Below the pieces are notes generated by a model that was not told where the DNA came from, searched no databases, and saw only the letters and a program-made list of their open reading frames with translations. Both the position numbers and the translations under genes were made by a program. This document shows, piece after piece, positions 7,351-13,962 of a stretch of 40,540 nucleotides of DNA (position 1 is its first letter; the number at the start of each line of letters is the position of its first letter). The stretch is from a virus. The DNA is taken from positions 1 through 40,540 of IMG/VR virus record IMGVR_UViG_3300042473_000530. One strand, written 5' to 3'.

Positions 7351-7437
7351 TGGTAGAGGCGGTGGGATTTGAACCCACAATGCCGTGAGGCCATCAGATT
7401 TTGAGTCTGACGCGTATGCCAGTTCCGCCACGCCTCC
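7351..7437 (-). tRNA. tRNA-Leu (anticodon CAA)
   Basis: The 87-base gene folds into a full class II cloverleaf. The acceptor stem is GGAGGCG with CGCCTCT (first pair G-T), the T arm is GTGGG-TTCAAAT-CCCAC, and the anticodon loop CTCAAAA gives CAA, which reads UUG. A long variable arm (GGCCTCACGGC region) supports leucine. The discriminator A and the CCA end are encoded. It lies in the minus-strand operon between the methyltransferase-like gene and the terminase paralogue, so it is probably processed from their common transcript. Confidence 0.93.
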
Positions 7438-7443
7438 TTAAAA

Positions 7444-7989
7444 CTAACCCCACTGCGCTGCCATCGCCGTTGCAATACCCGTGAAAGTCTTGGATCGTTC
7501 TTTCCACCGATCAGGACTCGGGGGCATCCGATGGACGCGAGCTTCGCGCCCAGATACGATATTAGTCGGAACTAGGTTAGGCAACCCCTTCAACCACAAG
7601 CAAGTTGCTTTTGTTTCTCCGTGCCCGAATTGCCATGGTTGGATAATCTGATTTGGCTTACGAACCCTAGAAGAAATAATGCTAACCGGGTTCTCCAGAG
7701 CGATTCTAGCGATTGGAGCATCTAATAAAGCACGCACAAAGAGAAGGGCTTCTTTCTGTTCTTCTTGCTTCTCTTTGAACCATCTTGCGCCTGATACAGC
7801 TAGATGTGTGCAAGGGGGATGGGCGATCAGCAAATCCCACCCATCCTCTAGGATAGAGAGAACGTCTTGCTGAAAATGTTTTCCAGGGGTTTCAGTAGGG
7901 AGCAAATCACAAGACCACGCGTCATGCCCACGCTCTTTGAACGCGTCCCTTACAACGCCACTAAACTCACATGCTACCAAAACTCGCAT
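7444..7989 (-). CDS. Small DNA cytosine methyltransferase-like protein
   Basis: The 181-residue product carries the core marks of C5-cytosine methyltransferases: an SAM-site-like VLVACEFSGVVRDAF (residues 3-17), AHPPC with C60 as the candidate nucleophile, and ENP at 99-101. No separate target-recognition domain is visible, and the protein is about half the size of typical enzymes such as M.HhaI. Phages often carry this short form; its target, and even whether it acts on DNA, is not established by the sequence. I choose ATG 7989, with AGGA about ten bases upstream; an ATG 33 bases earlier overlaps the preceding gene. No restriction enzyme is nearby. Confidence 0.72.
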   Translation of the reverse strand: MRVLVACEFSGVVRDAFKERGHDAWSCDLLPTETPGKHFQQDVLSILEDGWDLLIAHPPCTHLAVSGARWFKEKQEEQKEALLFVRALLDAPIARIALENPVSIISSRVRKPNQIIQPWQFGHGETKATCLWLKGLPNLVPTNIVSGREARVHRMPPSPDRWKERSKTFTGIATAMAAQWG

Positions 7990-8008
7990 CGCTTTCTTTC
8001 CTTTTAAG

Positions 8009-8410
8009 TTAAAAGCATTCATATCCCGTTTCGGTGGTATAGAACACCCGCTTTATCCCGAAGTCAGCAATGCACTTAGCGCAACCTAGACAGGGTTTAG
8101 CATTGCCCAAAATAAATTGCTCTCGTTTCGTGCTAGAATATTTGACCCGGCACACATATAGGTCCGCTTTTTTCAAGCTGTCTACGTCCACAACACGCAA
8201 AGCATTGAAAATGGCGTTTGTCTCTGCGTGCCAAAAAAGAGATTCAGGATTTTTCCCAAATTTGGCTTGGAACGGATGCGTCCGCATCTGGTTAGCACCA
8301 AACGATATAATCTCTTTGCCACGCACGATGGCAGCCGTCATGCGTGAACTTTTAATCGGAGCTACGTCTTCCGCAAGCGCACCCAGCGTATAAAAAATAT
8401 TCTTGTGCAT
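8009..8410 (-). CDS. Cytidine/deoxycytidylate deaminase-like protein
   Basis: This 133-residue protein has the zinc-deaminase signature HAE (H61, E63) followed by PCLGC (C107, C110) with a further C113. H61, C107 and C110 would bind zinc and E63 would act as the proton shuttle. Phage dCMP deaminases convert dCMP to dUMP to feed thymidylate synthesis; this protein is shorter than T4 Cd and could also act on free cytidine or on another nucleotide. A good ribosome site (AAAGG seven bases upstream) supports ATG 8410. It sits with a dNMP kinase and, beyond, ribonucleotide reductase in the window, so nucleotide supply is the likely role. Confidence 0.8.
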   Translation of the reverse strand: MHKNIFYTLGALAEDVAPIKSSRMTAAIVRGKEIISFGANQMRTHPFQAKFGKNPESLFWHAETNAIFNALRVVDVDSLKKADLYVCRVKYSSTKREQFILGNAKPCLGCAKCIADFGIKRVFYTTETGYECF

Positions 8411-8427
8411 TTGTGTGCCTTTAAGTT

Positions 8428-8504
8428 TGGTATAAGCGGCAGGACTCGAACCTGCACCCAGCCTGTTATGAGCAGGCCGCTCTACCTAATTAAGCTACGC
8501 TTAC
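8428..8504 (-). tRNA. tRNA-Met (anticodon CAU)
   Basis: The 77-base gene forms a class I cloverleaf. The acceptor stem is GTAAGCG with CGCTTAT, the anticodon stem-loop is GCCTG-CTCATAA-CAGGC, the T arm is GCAGG-TTCGAGT-CCTGC, and ACCA is encoded at the end. Anticodon CAU fits elongator Met; a lysidine-modified Ile-AUA tRNA is the alternative. Its 5' end overlaps the last four bases of the upstream gene at 8501, whose TAA stop lies inside the acceptor stem. Confidence 0.92.
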
Positions 8505-8734
8505 TCTTCATCGTCTTCGTCGTCGTCTTCATGCTCGCCGTTTAACACGGCCATCTTGGCTTGTTCAAAAGCAAACACAAGCTCCATGTTGCTGATACCC
8601 CCCGCAAAGCACATACCCATGTCGCCGTCATTGTCGAAAAAGACAATGGCGGCCTTGGCAACGCCAATCTCAGCAAGGCGCTCTGCCTGCGCCATCAACT
8701 GCGACCTAGCGACTTCCTGCTTCTTGCGGGGCAT
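8501..8734 (-). CDS. Small acidic-tailed protein of unknown function
   Basis: I do not recognise this 77-residue protein. It has a basic N-terminus (PRKKQEVARSQ), a hydrophobic middle (AAIVFFDNDGDMGMCFAGG) and a tail made almost entirely of D and E. The start at 8734 has GAGG seven bases upstream. Its stop codon TAA is part of the tRNA-Met acceptor stem, so RNase P cleavage of the transcript would cut into the stop codon. It lies between dNMP kinase and the tRNA in the same operon. The fold and role are unknown. Confidence 0.7.
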   Translation of the reverse strand: MPRKKQEVARSQLMAQAERLAEIGVAKAAIVFFDNDGDMGMCFAGGISNMELVFAFEQAKMAVLNGEHEDDDEDDEE

Positions 8735-8745
8735 ATGTTATCCTC

Positions 8746-9387
8746 TCAGCGCGGCTTGTAGCCGCAGTCCCAAAGATAAGAGTCAATCTTATCCAGCGCA
8801 TTCTTGGTGAATGCCTTGGCGTCAGAAAACTCATTTACGAACGTCAAATCAAATCCCATTTTATTCAGGTTGCCTTCGCTTCGCGGCTTCTTGGCAAAGA
8901 CTTTCCTCCACCAAGGCATATTGGCCTGTGGGTCTACATCTGGCCGAGTGACCTTAACCATAAGGCCCGCCGAGAACATTTGCACCATATAATATTCGTT
9001 CTCAAACCGAATATCATCAATGACGACTGGAACGCCTGCGGCAATAGACGTGTGGATTTTGGAAGAAGCCACTTCAACCCAAAAATCTTCACCCATGCAA
9101 TCGCGCGCCCACTGCGTTCCTAGCGTCTGCATAGCGTAGCGCGGCGTGTGTCCTGAGAGCCAAGGCGAGGCTTCCCCCTTGGAAGAACCCTCGATGCGTC
9201 GGGTAATCCCTTCGTCGTCAAGGCCCTGATAAGCCAAAAGAGCCCTCAACATGGCCTTTAGGCCATCAGCCATCTTGATCCGTGTGAAGCCCCGCTCGTA
9301 GATCAGCGCCTCTGCAAGCGTGCTTTTGCCTGCTTGCACATAGGGGCTATAAAGACCGATAACCGGAACTGGCTTAAACTTTTCCAT
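8746..9387 (-). CDS. Deoxynucleoside monophosphate kinase-like P-loop protein
   Basis: The 213-residue product resembles phage dNMP kinases (T4 gene 1 type), which phosphorylate dNMPs to dNDPs. Residues 9-24 read VIGLYSPYVQAGKSTL, a P-loop with GKST but with P where the first G is usual. IKMADGLKAMLRALL, YAMQTLGTQWAR and VIDDIRFENE follow in the order seen in these kinases, with the last as the Walker B-like strand. It overlaps the upstream metallophosphoesterase gene by 14 bases. With the deaminase and NrdB it forms the nucleotide supply set. The P-loop family is certain; substrate assignment is from resemblance. Confidence 0.78.
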   Translation of the reverse strand: MEKFKPVPVIGLYSPYVQAGKSTLAEALIYERGFTRIKMADGLKAMLRALLAYQGLDDEGITRRIEGSSKGEASPWLSGHTPRYAMQTLGTQWARDCMGEDFWVEVASSKIHTSIAAGVPVVIDDIRFENEYYMVQMFSAGLMVKVTRPDVDPQANMPWWRKVFAKKPRSEGNLNKMGFDLTFVNEFSDAKAFTKNALDKIDSYLWDCGYKPR

Positions 9388-10375
9388 AGTTTGCCTTCAC
9401 CCCCACTCGTGGTTTATTTATGGCCACAGCGTCACCCCTAAACCAAGCAACGCCTGCGTCGTCTACTTCGACCAACTCGGGAGGTAATAGCACACCCCCA
9501 CGCCATGTCAACACTGCAAACCCTGGCCGCGAATAGGAAGGCGCATCTTCAGCATATTCAAAGGCAGCATGGCGCTTGTGGCTCAGGAAGCCGCATTCTA
9601 CGCCCCACCGACGCCCCCTGTAATCCTCAATGGGTGTCACTGTCAGGGCATGGGTATGCCCTGTCACCATGGTCACGCCTGCTACTACGGCGTTGTTGCG
9701 GGCAGCGCCTACGCCTTGGCGATGCTTGTGCTTGATAACCGTGTGCCCGCCAAGGATGTTTGCGTTGACGTGTAGGGACCACGACATTTTCCAATTCGGG
9801 AAATGATCGTGGAGGCGAAAGCCGCTGATACCCTTATAGTCTGAAGCCGTCAGAGCCAACTTATAATCAAATCGTCGGCAGTGGTTCCCGACCGTATAGA
9901 ACTTAGGCGTCCCTGGCAGCAAAAGCCCTTCGATAGTAGCTAGGACTTCTTGACAGGCTTCGAGTTCTGATTTCACATCAGGCTTGCGCTCCCAACCCAA
10001 AGGGGGATGGCGAGAAAGCCCGGCGCCGTCAAAGAGGTCGCCGTTCATCACAAAGAAGTCAGGCCGCAAGGTGGGCAAGAGGGCATAGAGGGCTGCTTCT
10101 GCGGCTGTCACCCCATCCCCAGGCCACTTGTGGCGGTCGCTCACAATGACTGCGGTGCCGTCTTCGATAAAGTGGTTTTCCCGCAAAGGGTATGCGGTAT
10201 CTCGTTCAGTCAAGTCATCCGTGATAGTGGGCAGCACGTAGCCTAAAGACTCAAGTCGGCTGCGCCTTGCGTGGACGTTGCGGATATGGATGCCAAGAGC
10301 TTTAGCCGTTTGGGTAGGAGAAAAACCATTTTCAACCCAAATGCGGGCGAAGTCTTCGGCTGACGTGACTTGCAC
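9374..10375 (-). CDS. HTH-metallophosphoesterase fusion protein
   Basis: This 333-residue protein joins an N-terminal helix-turn-helix (FSPTQTAKALGIHIRNVHARRSRLE, residues about 18-43, split here as SPTQTAKALGI and NVHARRSRLE) to a calcineurin-like phosphoesterase. Metal-site motifs appear in order: SDRH (D80, H82), NGDLFDG (D113), GNHC (163-166, where GNHD or GNHE is usual) and GHTH (239-242). It probably hydrolyses a phosphodiester or phosphomonoester, with the HTH directing it to DNA. The GTG start at 10375 has AGGGG seven bases upstream. It follows the endolysin gene in the operon. The GNHC variant removes the usual acidic residue after the histidine. Confidence 0.8.
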   Translation of the reverse strand: MQVTSAEDFARIWVENGFSPTQTAKALGIHIRNVHARRSRLESLGYVLPTITDDLTERDTAYPLRENHFIEDGTAVIVSDRHKWPGDGVTAAEAALYALLPTLRPDFFVMNGDLFDGAGLSRHPPLGWERKPDVKSELEACQEVLATIEGLLLPGTPKFYTVGNHCRRFDYKLALTASDYKGISGFRLHDHFPNWKMSWSLHVNANILGGHTVIKHKHRQGVGAARNNAVVAGVTMVTGHTHALTVTPIEDYRGRRWGVECGFLSHKRHAAFEYAEDAPSYSRPGFAVLTWRGGVLLPPELVEVDDAGVAWFRGDAVAINKPRVGVKANYGKV

Positions 10376-10390
10376 TCAAAAACCCCTGTT

Positions 10391-10867
10391 TTACTTCAAC
10401 ATCTCTGCCGCATCAAAAGGCAACGATGCTAATCGCTTCGCCCATCCGCGACCGTGATTAGGCCACGTAGGCATTTTGGTCATTGCGTCAACGCGCATAG
10501 CATGGAAGCGTTCTGCCACGCCACTAGAAAACGACGCGGCGATGGTTTTAGGCCCGATAACCCCATCAACTGCTACATTCGCGGCCCCTTGAAGCCACCG
10601 AGAAGCAGCACCAACCCCGTTGTTTACTGCTGCATCAAAGACAAGAAGGGCTAAATCTGGCGGCAGTGAAGAACATTTTACCTTGTCCCAATAATCAGTT
10701 TGGTAAATATCTTTAGCCTGAGCAAGCGTCAGATTAGCAATGTCGATATGCGGGTATGCCCGTTTGCTAATGCCGTACTTGGTTTCACCACCTCTGTCGG
10801 CCAAATCATTTACATATCCACCTTCGTGGCCGATCAGAATCTCAAAAGCCTTATCAAATGCTGTCAT
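10391..10867 (-). CDS. Endolysin, glycoside hydrolase 108 type muramidase
   Basis: This 158-residue protein should cleave cell-wall glycan at lysis. The N-terminal part is typical of GH108: FEILIGHEGGYVND with E15 as the catalytic acid, then DRGGETKYGIS. The C-terminal half, VNNGVGAASRWLQGA and VDGVIGPKT, matches the PG_binding_3 part common in this family. No signal peptide is visible, so it needs the holin for release. The start overlaps the stop of the upstream holin-like gene in ATGA, and the lysis genes upstream are arranged spanins, membrane protein, holin, endolysin. Confidence 0.9.
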   Translation of the reverse strand: MTAFDKAFEILIGHEGGYVNDLADRGGETKYGISKRAYPHIDIANLTLAQAKDIYQTDYWDKVKCSSLPPDLALLVFDAAVNNGVGAASRWLQGAANVAVDGVIGPKTIAASFSSGVAERFHAMRVDAMTKMPTWPNHGRGWAKRLASLPFDAAEMLK

Positions 10868-11169
10868 GTGATTTTAAGAGACTTACCCTCGTTGTAGCGC
10901 GATAGCATGATATCAATAATCCGAGGACCGGAGTAGGATACGGCGATGATGACTGCGAAATTTGGAAATCCGGTCAAAGCAAAATAGTCAGCGATGCCTT
11001 TACCAATAACGCCCATGGCAATAGCGAGGGGGACTTCCCAAAGTAGGTTCCAGCCGCTCGGCCTACGGGCCGAGGTAGCAAGGGCTAAAAGGCGGCCCAG
11101 GATACCCATGGCCCCCGCAATTGCGCCATGAGTCGCCAAATCCCTCACTCCTAGATCATCAATAGGCAT
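10864..11169 (-). CDS. Holin-like membrane protein
   Basis: The 101-residue product has three or so hydrophobic stretches: AIAGAMGILGRLLALATSA, LLWEVPLAIAMGVIG with the short following helix GIADYFALTG, and FAVIIAVSYSGPRIIDI. The C-terminus is charged. Its position directly before the endolysin, with ATGA overlap, suggests a holin. I choose ATG 11169 because AAGGAG lies nine bases upstream; a reading from 11238 adds 23 residues with no ribosome site. The family is not certain, and the 75-residue protein upstream is a second holin or antiholin candidate. Confidence 0.7.
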   Translation of the reverse strand: MPIDDLGVRDLATHGAIAGAMGILGRLLALATSARRPSGWNLLWEVPLAIAMGVIGKGIADYFALTGFPNFAVIIAVSYSGPRIIDIMLSRYNEGKSLKIT

Positions 11170-11250
11170 GACGCTGCGCTCCTTGTTTGGCGACAAGCAA
11201 GGGATGCAGGTATAACCTAAAAGCGCAAGGCCGATCAATACACGCGAGGC

Positions 11251-11478
11251 TTATTGGTTTTTTCGGGCGTTGGCGTCATCGAACACGGCTCCAAACACGT
11301 AACTACCTATGACCGCGCCTGACAATCCGATCAAGGCAAGGACTGTCTGGTGCGTCAAATTACTATCCGGGCTCCACACGGTCAACGCCGGGACGGCAAG
11401 GGCGCAATACGAAAGAGTGGCGTGGATAATCCGGCGCCTACGCTTCCATTCCCCCGGCTTGGCAATCTCATTACTCAT
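11251..11478 (-). CDS. Small two-helix membrane protein (holin or antiholin candidate)
   Basis: The 75-residue product has a basic N-terminus (GEWKRRRRIIHA), two hydrophobic helices (LSYCALAVPALTVW and TVLALIGLSGAVIGSYVFGAVF) and a short charged tail. That topology fits a class II holin or a lysis regulator. ATG 11478 has AAGGAG ten bases upstream; a TTG six bases earlier is possible. It overlaps the o-spanin stop by eight bases. Eighty-one bases separate it from the next membrane protein gene. Function is inferred from the position in the lysis cassette. Confidence 0.62.
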   Translation of the reverse strand: MSNEIAKPGEWKRRRRIIHATLSYCALAVPALTVWSPDSNLTHQTVLALIGLSGAVIGSYVFGAVFDDANARKNQ

Positions 11479-11722
11479 GAGCAAGAAGCTCCTTCACACT
11501 GGTGAGTTTATCACGGCATTCGGCAGCAACAGAGTTTAGTTCCAAAATCCAGTATGCGAGTTCGGTGTCAGACATGCGCTCAGCGGGTTTAGGGATATCA
11601 GGGCATGTGAGTAGGCTTTGGGGGATTGGCTGGCGTAGGAGAGCCTGTGGAGGCCCCGCGCAAGCCGTCAAGAGCAGCCCGCATAGCAGGAGAAGAAACA
11701 CAGGAGACGGATTGTGGCGCAC
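11471..11722 (-). CDS. o-spanin, Rz1-like lipoprotein
   Basis: The 83-residue product begins with a hydrophobic signal ending in a lipobox LTAC (C21), followed by a proline-rich start of the mature protein (AGPPQALLRQPIPQ). That is the hallmark of Rz1 o-spanins, which sit in the outer membrane and pair with the i-spanin to fuse the two membranes. Its first 125 bases overlap the 3' part of the i-spanin gene in another frame, the classic Rz/Rz1 layout. I choose GTG 11722, six bases after AAGGGG; a TTG six bases earlier has no spacing to it. It implies a Gram-negative host. Confidence 0.82.
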   Translation of the reverse strand: MRHNPSPVFLLLLCGLLLTACAGPPQALLRQPIPQSLLTCPDIPKPAERMSDTELAYWILELNSVAAECRDKLTSVKELLAHE

Positions 11723-11972
11723 GGGCAACCCCTTCTCGAATAACGGTCACAGCCTGTTGACGCTCTTGCTGGGTCTTATGATATGCTTCCAAAGTGATTT
11801 GAGATTCTTCCTGCAATCGCGCTCTTTCTTGAGCGACTTGGACAGAAAGTTCTGCGGCATACTCGCGTCGGATCGCGGGCTCATGGAGAAACTTGAGCCA
11901 AAGATACCCACCGGACACAAGACTGACCAACGCTACAGGCAGAGTTAAAAAAGAAGATACGAGACTGAGCAT
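11598..11972 (-). CDS. i-spanin, Rz-like protein
   Basis: The 124-residue product has one N-terminal membrane helix (SFLTLPVALVSLVSGGYLWL) followed by a charged coiled-coil periplasmic domain (about residues 30-85, rich in E, Q and R) and a proline-rich tail. It should span the periplasm from the inner membrane to the o-spanin. ATG 11972 overlaps the fibre stop in TGATG and has TAGG six bases upstream; an ATG 21 bases earlier lacks a ribosome site. The embedded Rz1 gene in another frame confirms the assignment. Confidence 0.8.
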   Translation of the reverse strand: MLSLVSSFLTLPVALVSLVSGGYLWLKFLHEPAIRREYAAELSVQVAQERARLQEESQITLEAYHKTQQERQQAVTVIREGVARAPQSVSCVSSPAMRAALDGLRGASTGSPTPANPPKPTHMP

Positions 11973-13165
11973 CAGATGCCTATTGCCGACCATAGAAAAG
12001 AATAAGACGAAGTAGGGGGGCTATAGGCATTAAAACTTGTTCTGCTAAAAGAGCCGATTTTTAATGCGTCTAAACTCTGCGCGGAATCTCCCCCCGTTAT
12101 AGTAAGTTGAATATTATATGCGGCGGTAGGAAAAGCGGTCGCAAATGTTATAGTTACCGCGCCGCTTGACGTTACCCCTGAGCCCCACTTCATAATAATA
12201 CCACTCGGGAGCGTCATACTTCCTGTGGTGCTTGCGTTGGTCACAAAGTCAGAGGCCTTTATAACTTCGCTACCGTTGATAGACGGGTTTACTTTGAAAT
12301 CTGCCTTGCGGGTAGAACGTGTGACTTCGAACACATCGCCTAGGGATGCACCCGCGTCACTGAATGCTCGCAAGGCAAAGTTACTACCCGCGTTTGATCC
12401 CGACTCTGCCGCGTTGGTGACTACAGCTTGGAACCGCGTGGTTGCACCAGTTGCCCAAGAGATGACCCTGTCTGTGCCCGCGCCGCCATAAACCCCAGCG
12501 GTGCCTGAAACGTACAGGGGGCCGGTCATAGTGTCGCCCGCTTTATCAACCGCACCTATGTCAGATAATGAGGCCCAAGTAGGCGCGGAAGTAGACCCGT
12601 TTGTGCGAAGAACTTGCCCGCTCGTGCCGTGGCTATTGTTAAATAGGGCGGCACCCGTTTCGTTAAATTCAAGTCGGCTAGAGCCGTTTGTGGCAAGCGC
12701 CACACGGTTCGCCCCTGGAAAGAATAGGCCGGTATCCCGATCCGTGACCGGGGACACGACCGTTGTGCTTTGAGAACCACCGCCTGCGAAAGCAACATAG
12801 GTGGAGACATACATCACACCATCGCTGTCATACATGACAAAGCGAGAAGCTGACGGGGCAAAGAACAGATACTTTGTGCCAGAGGACCAACTGACAGCCG
12901 AAGTGCCCCCCGTGTTGTTGCGGACAATAAGCGTTCGACTTACGGTTGGCGTGGCCGCAGAGGTATAAGTCCCTTCGCCAATTTCAAAAAGCGAAGGGTT
13001 CGTAAGACTGTCCACTGCTACGTAAGAAACGCGAGAGCCAGAAACCACACCCGCTAAGGCGGGCGTCAGATACCCCGAGACTGCTGCCCCTAAATCGTAA
13101 GTCCCTGTGCCCGCAGTGTTCGTTGCGACAAGAACTCGATCACCAACATTAACAGGGACGCCCAT
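11972..13165 (-). CDS. Tail fibre / receptor-binding protein
   Basis: This 397-residue protein is the last of the tail module, just before the lysis genes. The N-terminal part (VGDRVLVATNTAGTGTYDLG and following) is a repeat-poor beta-rich region common at the start of phage fibres. DKAGDTMTGPLYVSG (about residues 208-222) is a typical fibre shaft motif. The C-terminal about 85 residues (LPSGIIMKWGSG, ITFATAFPTAAYNIQLT, FLWSAIGI) match the gp53-like fibre C-terminal domain that binds receptors. The start overlaps the upstream stop in TAATG. Host range is likely set here, possibly with the other minor tail proteins. Confidence 0.82.
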   Translation of the reverse strand: MGVPVNVGDRVLVATNTAGTGTYDLGAAVSGYLTPALAGVVSGSRVSYVAVDSLTNPSLFEIGEGTYTSAATPTVSRTLIVRNNTGGTSAVSWSSGTKYLFFAPSASRFVMYDSDGVMYVSTYVAFAGGGSQSTTVVSPVTDRDTGLFFPGANRVALATNGSSRLEFNETGAALFNNSHGTSGQVLRTNGSTSAPTWASLSDIGAVDKAGDTMTGPLYVSGTAGVYGGAGTDRVISWATGATTRFQAVVTNAAESGSNAGSNFALRAFSDAGASLGDVFEVTRSTRKADFKVNPSINGSEVIKASDFVTNASTTGSMTLPSGIIMKWGSGVTSSGAVTITFATAFPTAAYNIQLTITGGDSAQSLDALKIGSFSRTSFNAYSPPTSSYSFLWSAIGI

Positions 13166-13962
13166 TAGTTATCTTCCTCAATCTGAAAATCGGTTGTCCA
13201 CAAATCTTCCAATTCTCGATTTACCACAGGCACGTCCGAAAATTGACCAAATAGCCCTTCACCAAGATAGTCTTCTTCACGAGCAAAAAAGACTTGTCCG
13301 GTTGTTCCTACTTCGCTTGAAGCTGCAATGATACTTGAGGCTTCGCTCTCAGTCAAAATGGGGAAAGCAATTCGCTCTACGCGGTAAGGCAAACCTCGCG
13401 TGGCATAACGAACGCCGGTCAGCCCTGCCCTGCTTGAAAGGCCAGGATCACGGAAAGAGCGGGCATGCCCGTAGGCGTAAGAGTCAGTAGTTACTAGGCC
13501 GTCGCCAACCCACAGTCTGCCAAGCTGCAAATAACTAATTTCTGAGGACAGAGGGGGCACGGGGCTTTCAAAAGTCAAACGCACATAGCGCGCTGTGATG
13601 CCTGTTGCAGACCGCCAACCCCACACACCCCAAGGGTTAAGCGTAAAACTAGCAGCACCAAGATTAAGGGCGTCTGTGCCGCTTTGGCTTGAAACGCTTG
13701 CTCTAATAGCAACGGTGGCGCCAGACGGGGGTAAAGCTCCGTCACGGGGCGCTGCAAACGCGATGACTTTGATCGCCCTACTGACGCCAAAATCAAGGTC
13801 GATGACGGCATCTGTAAATTGCCTCCAATCGCCACTACGCCAATAGTTCTGCACCTGTGGCGTGAGCATACCGCGCGGCCCAAGCCCTGCGGCTTCGCTG
13901 GAAACAGTCAGCGAAGCCCCACTTTGCTCCGCCCAATTTTTCCATGAGAGAACCGCGCCCAT
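13165..13962 (-). CDS. Minor tail protein (tail tip)
   Basis: The 265-residue product lies between the hub-like protein and the fibre with one-base TAATG overlaps on both sides, so it belongs to the tail tip. RYVRLTFESPV and ISYLQLGRLWVGDGL (about residues 125-160) resemble a discoidin-like jelly-roll sandwich, which in phage tails often binds carbohydrate. Two tryptophan-rich segments (NYWRSGDWRQF and NPWGVWGWRS) are notable. I choose ATG 13962 for the coupled overlap. The exact role, adhesin or structural tip, is not determined. Confidence 0.7.
   Translation of the reverse strand: MGAVLSWKNWAEQSGASLTVSSEAAGLGPRGMLTPQVQNYWRSGDWRQFTDAVIDLDFGVSRAIKVIAFAAPRDGALPPSGATVAIRASVSSQSGTDALNLGAASFTLNPWGVWGWRSATGITARYVRLTFESPVPPLSSEISYLQLGRLWVGDGLVTTDSYAYGHARSFRDPGLSSRAGLTGVRYATRGLPYRVERIAFPILTESEASSIIAASSEVGTTGQVFFAREEDYLGEGLFGQFSDVPVVNRELEDLWTTDFQIEEDN

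Noticed and set aside
7331-7378. Longer N-terminus for the terminase paralogue
   Set aside because: The extra 16 codons begin inside the tRNA-Leu gene and have no ribosome site; GTG 7330 has one.
11170-11238. 23-residue leader or lipoprotein before the holin
   Set aside because: It has cysteines and a hydrophobic start but no ribosome site, and the strong site belongs to ATG 11169.
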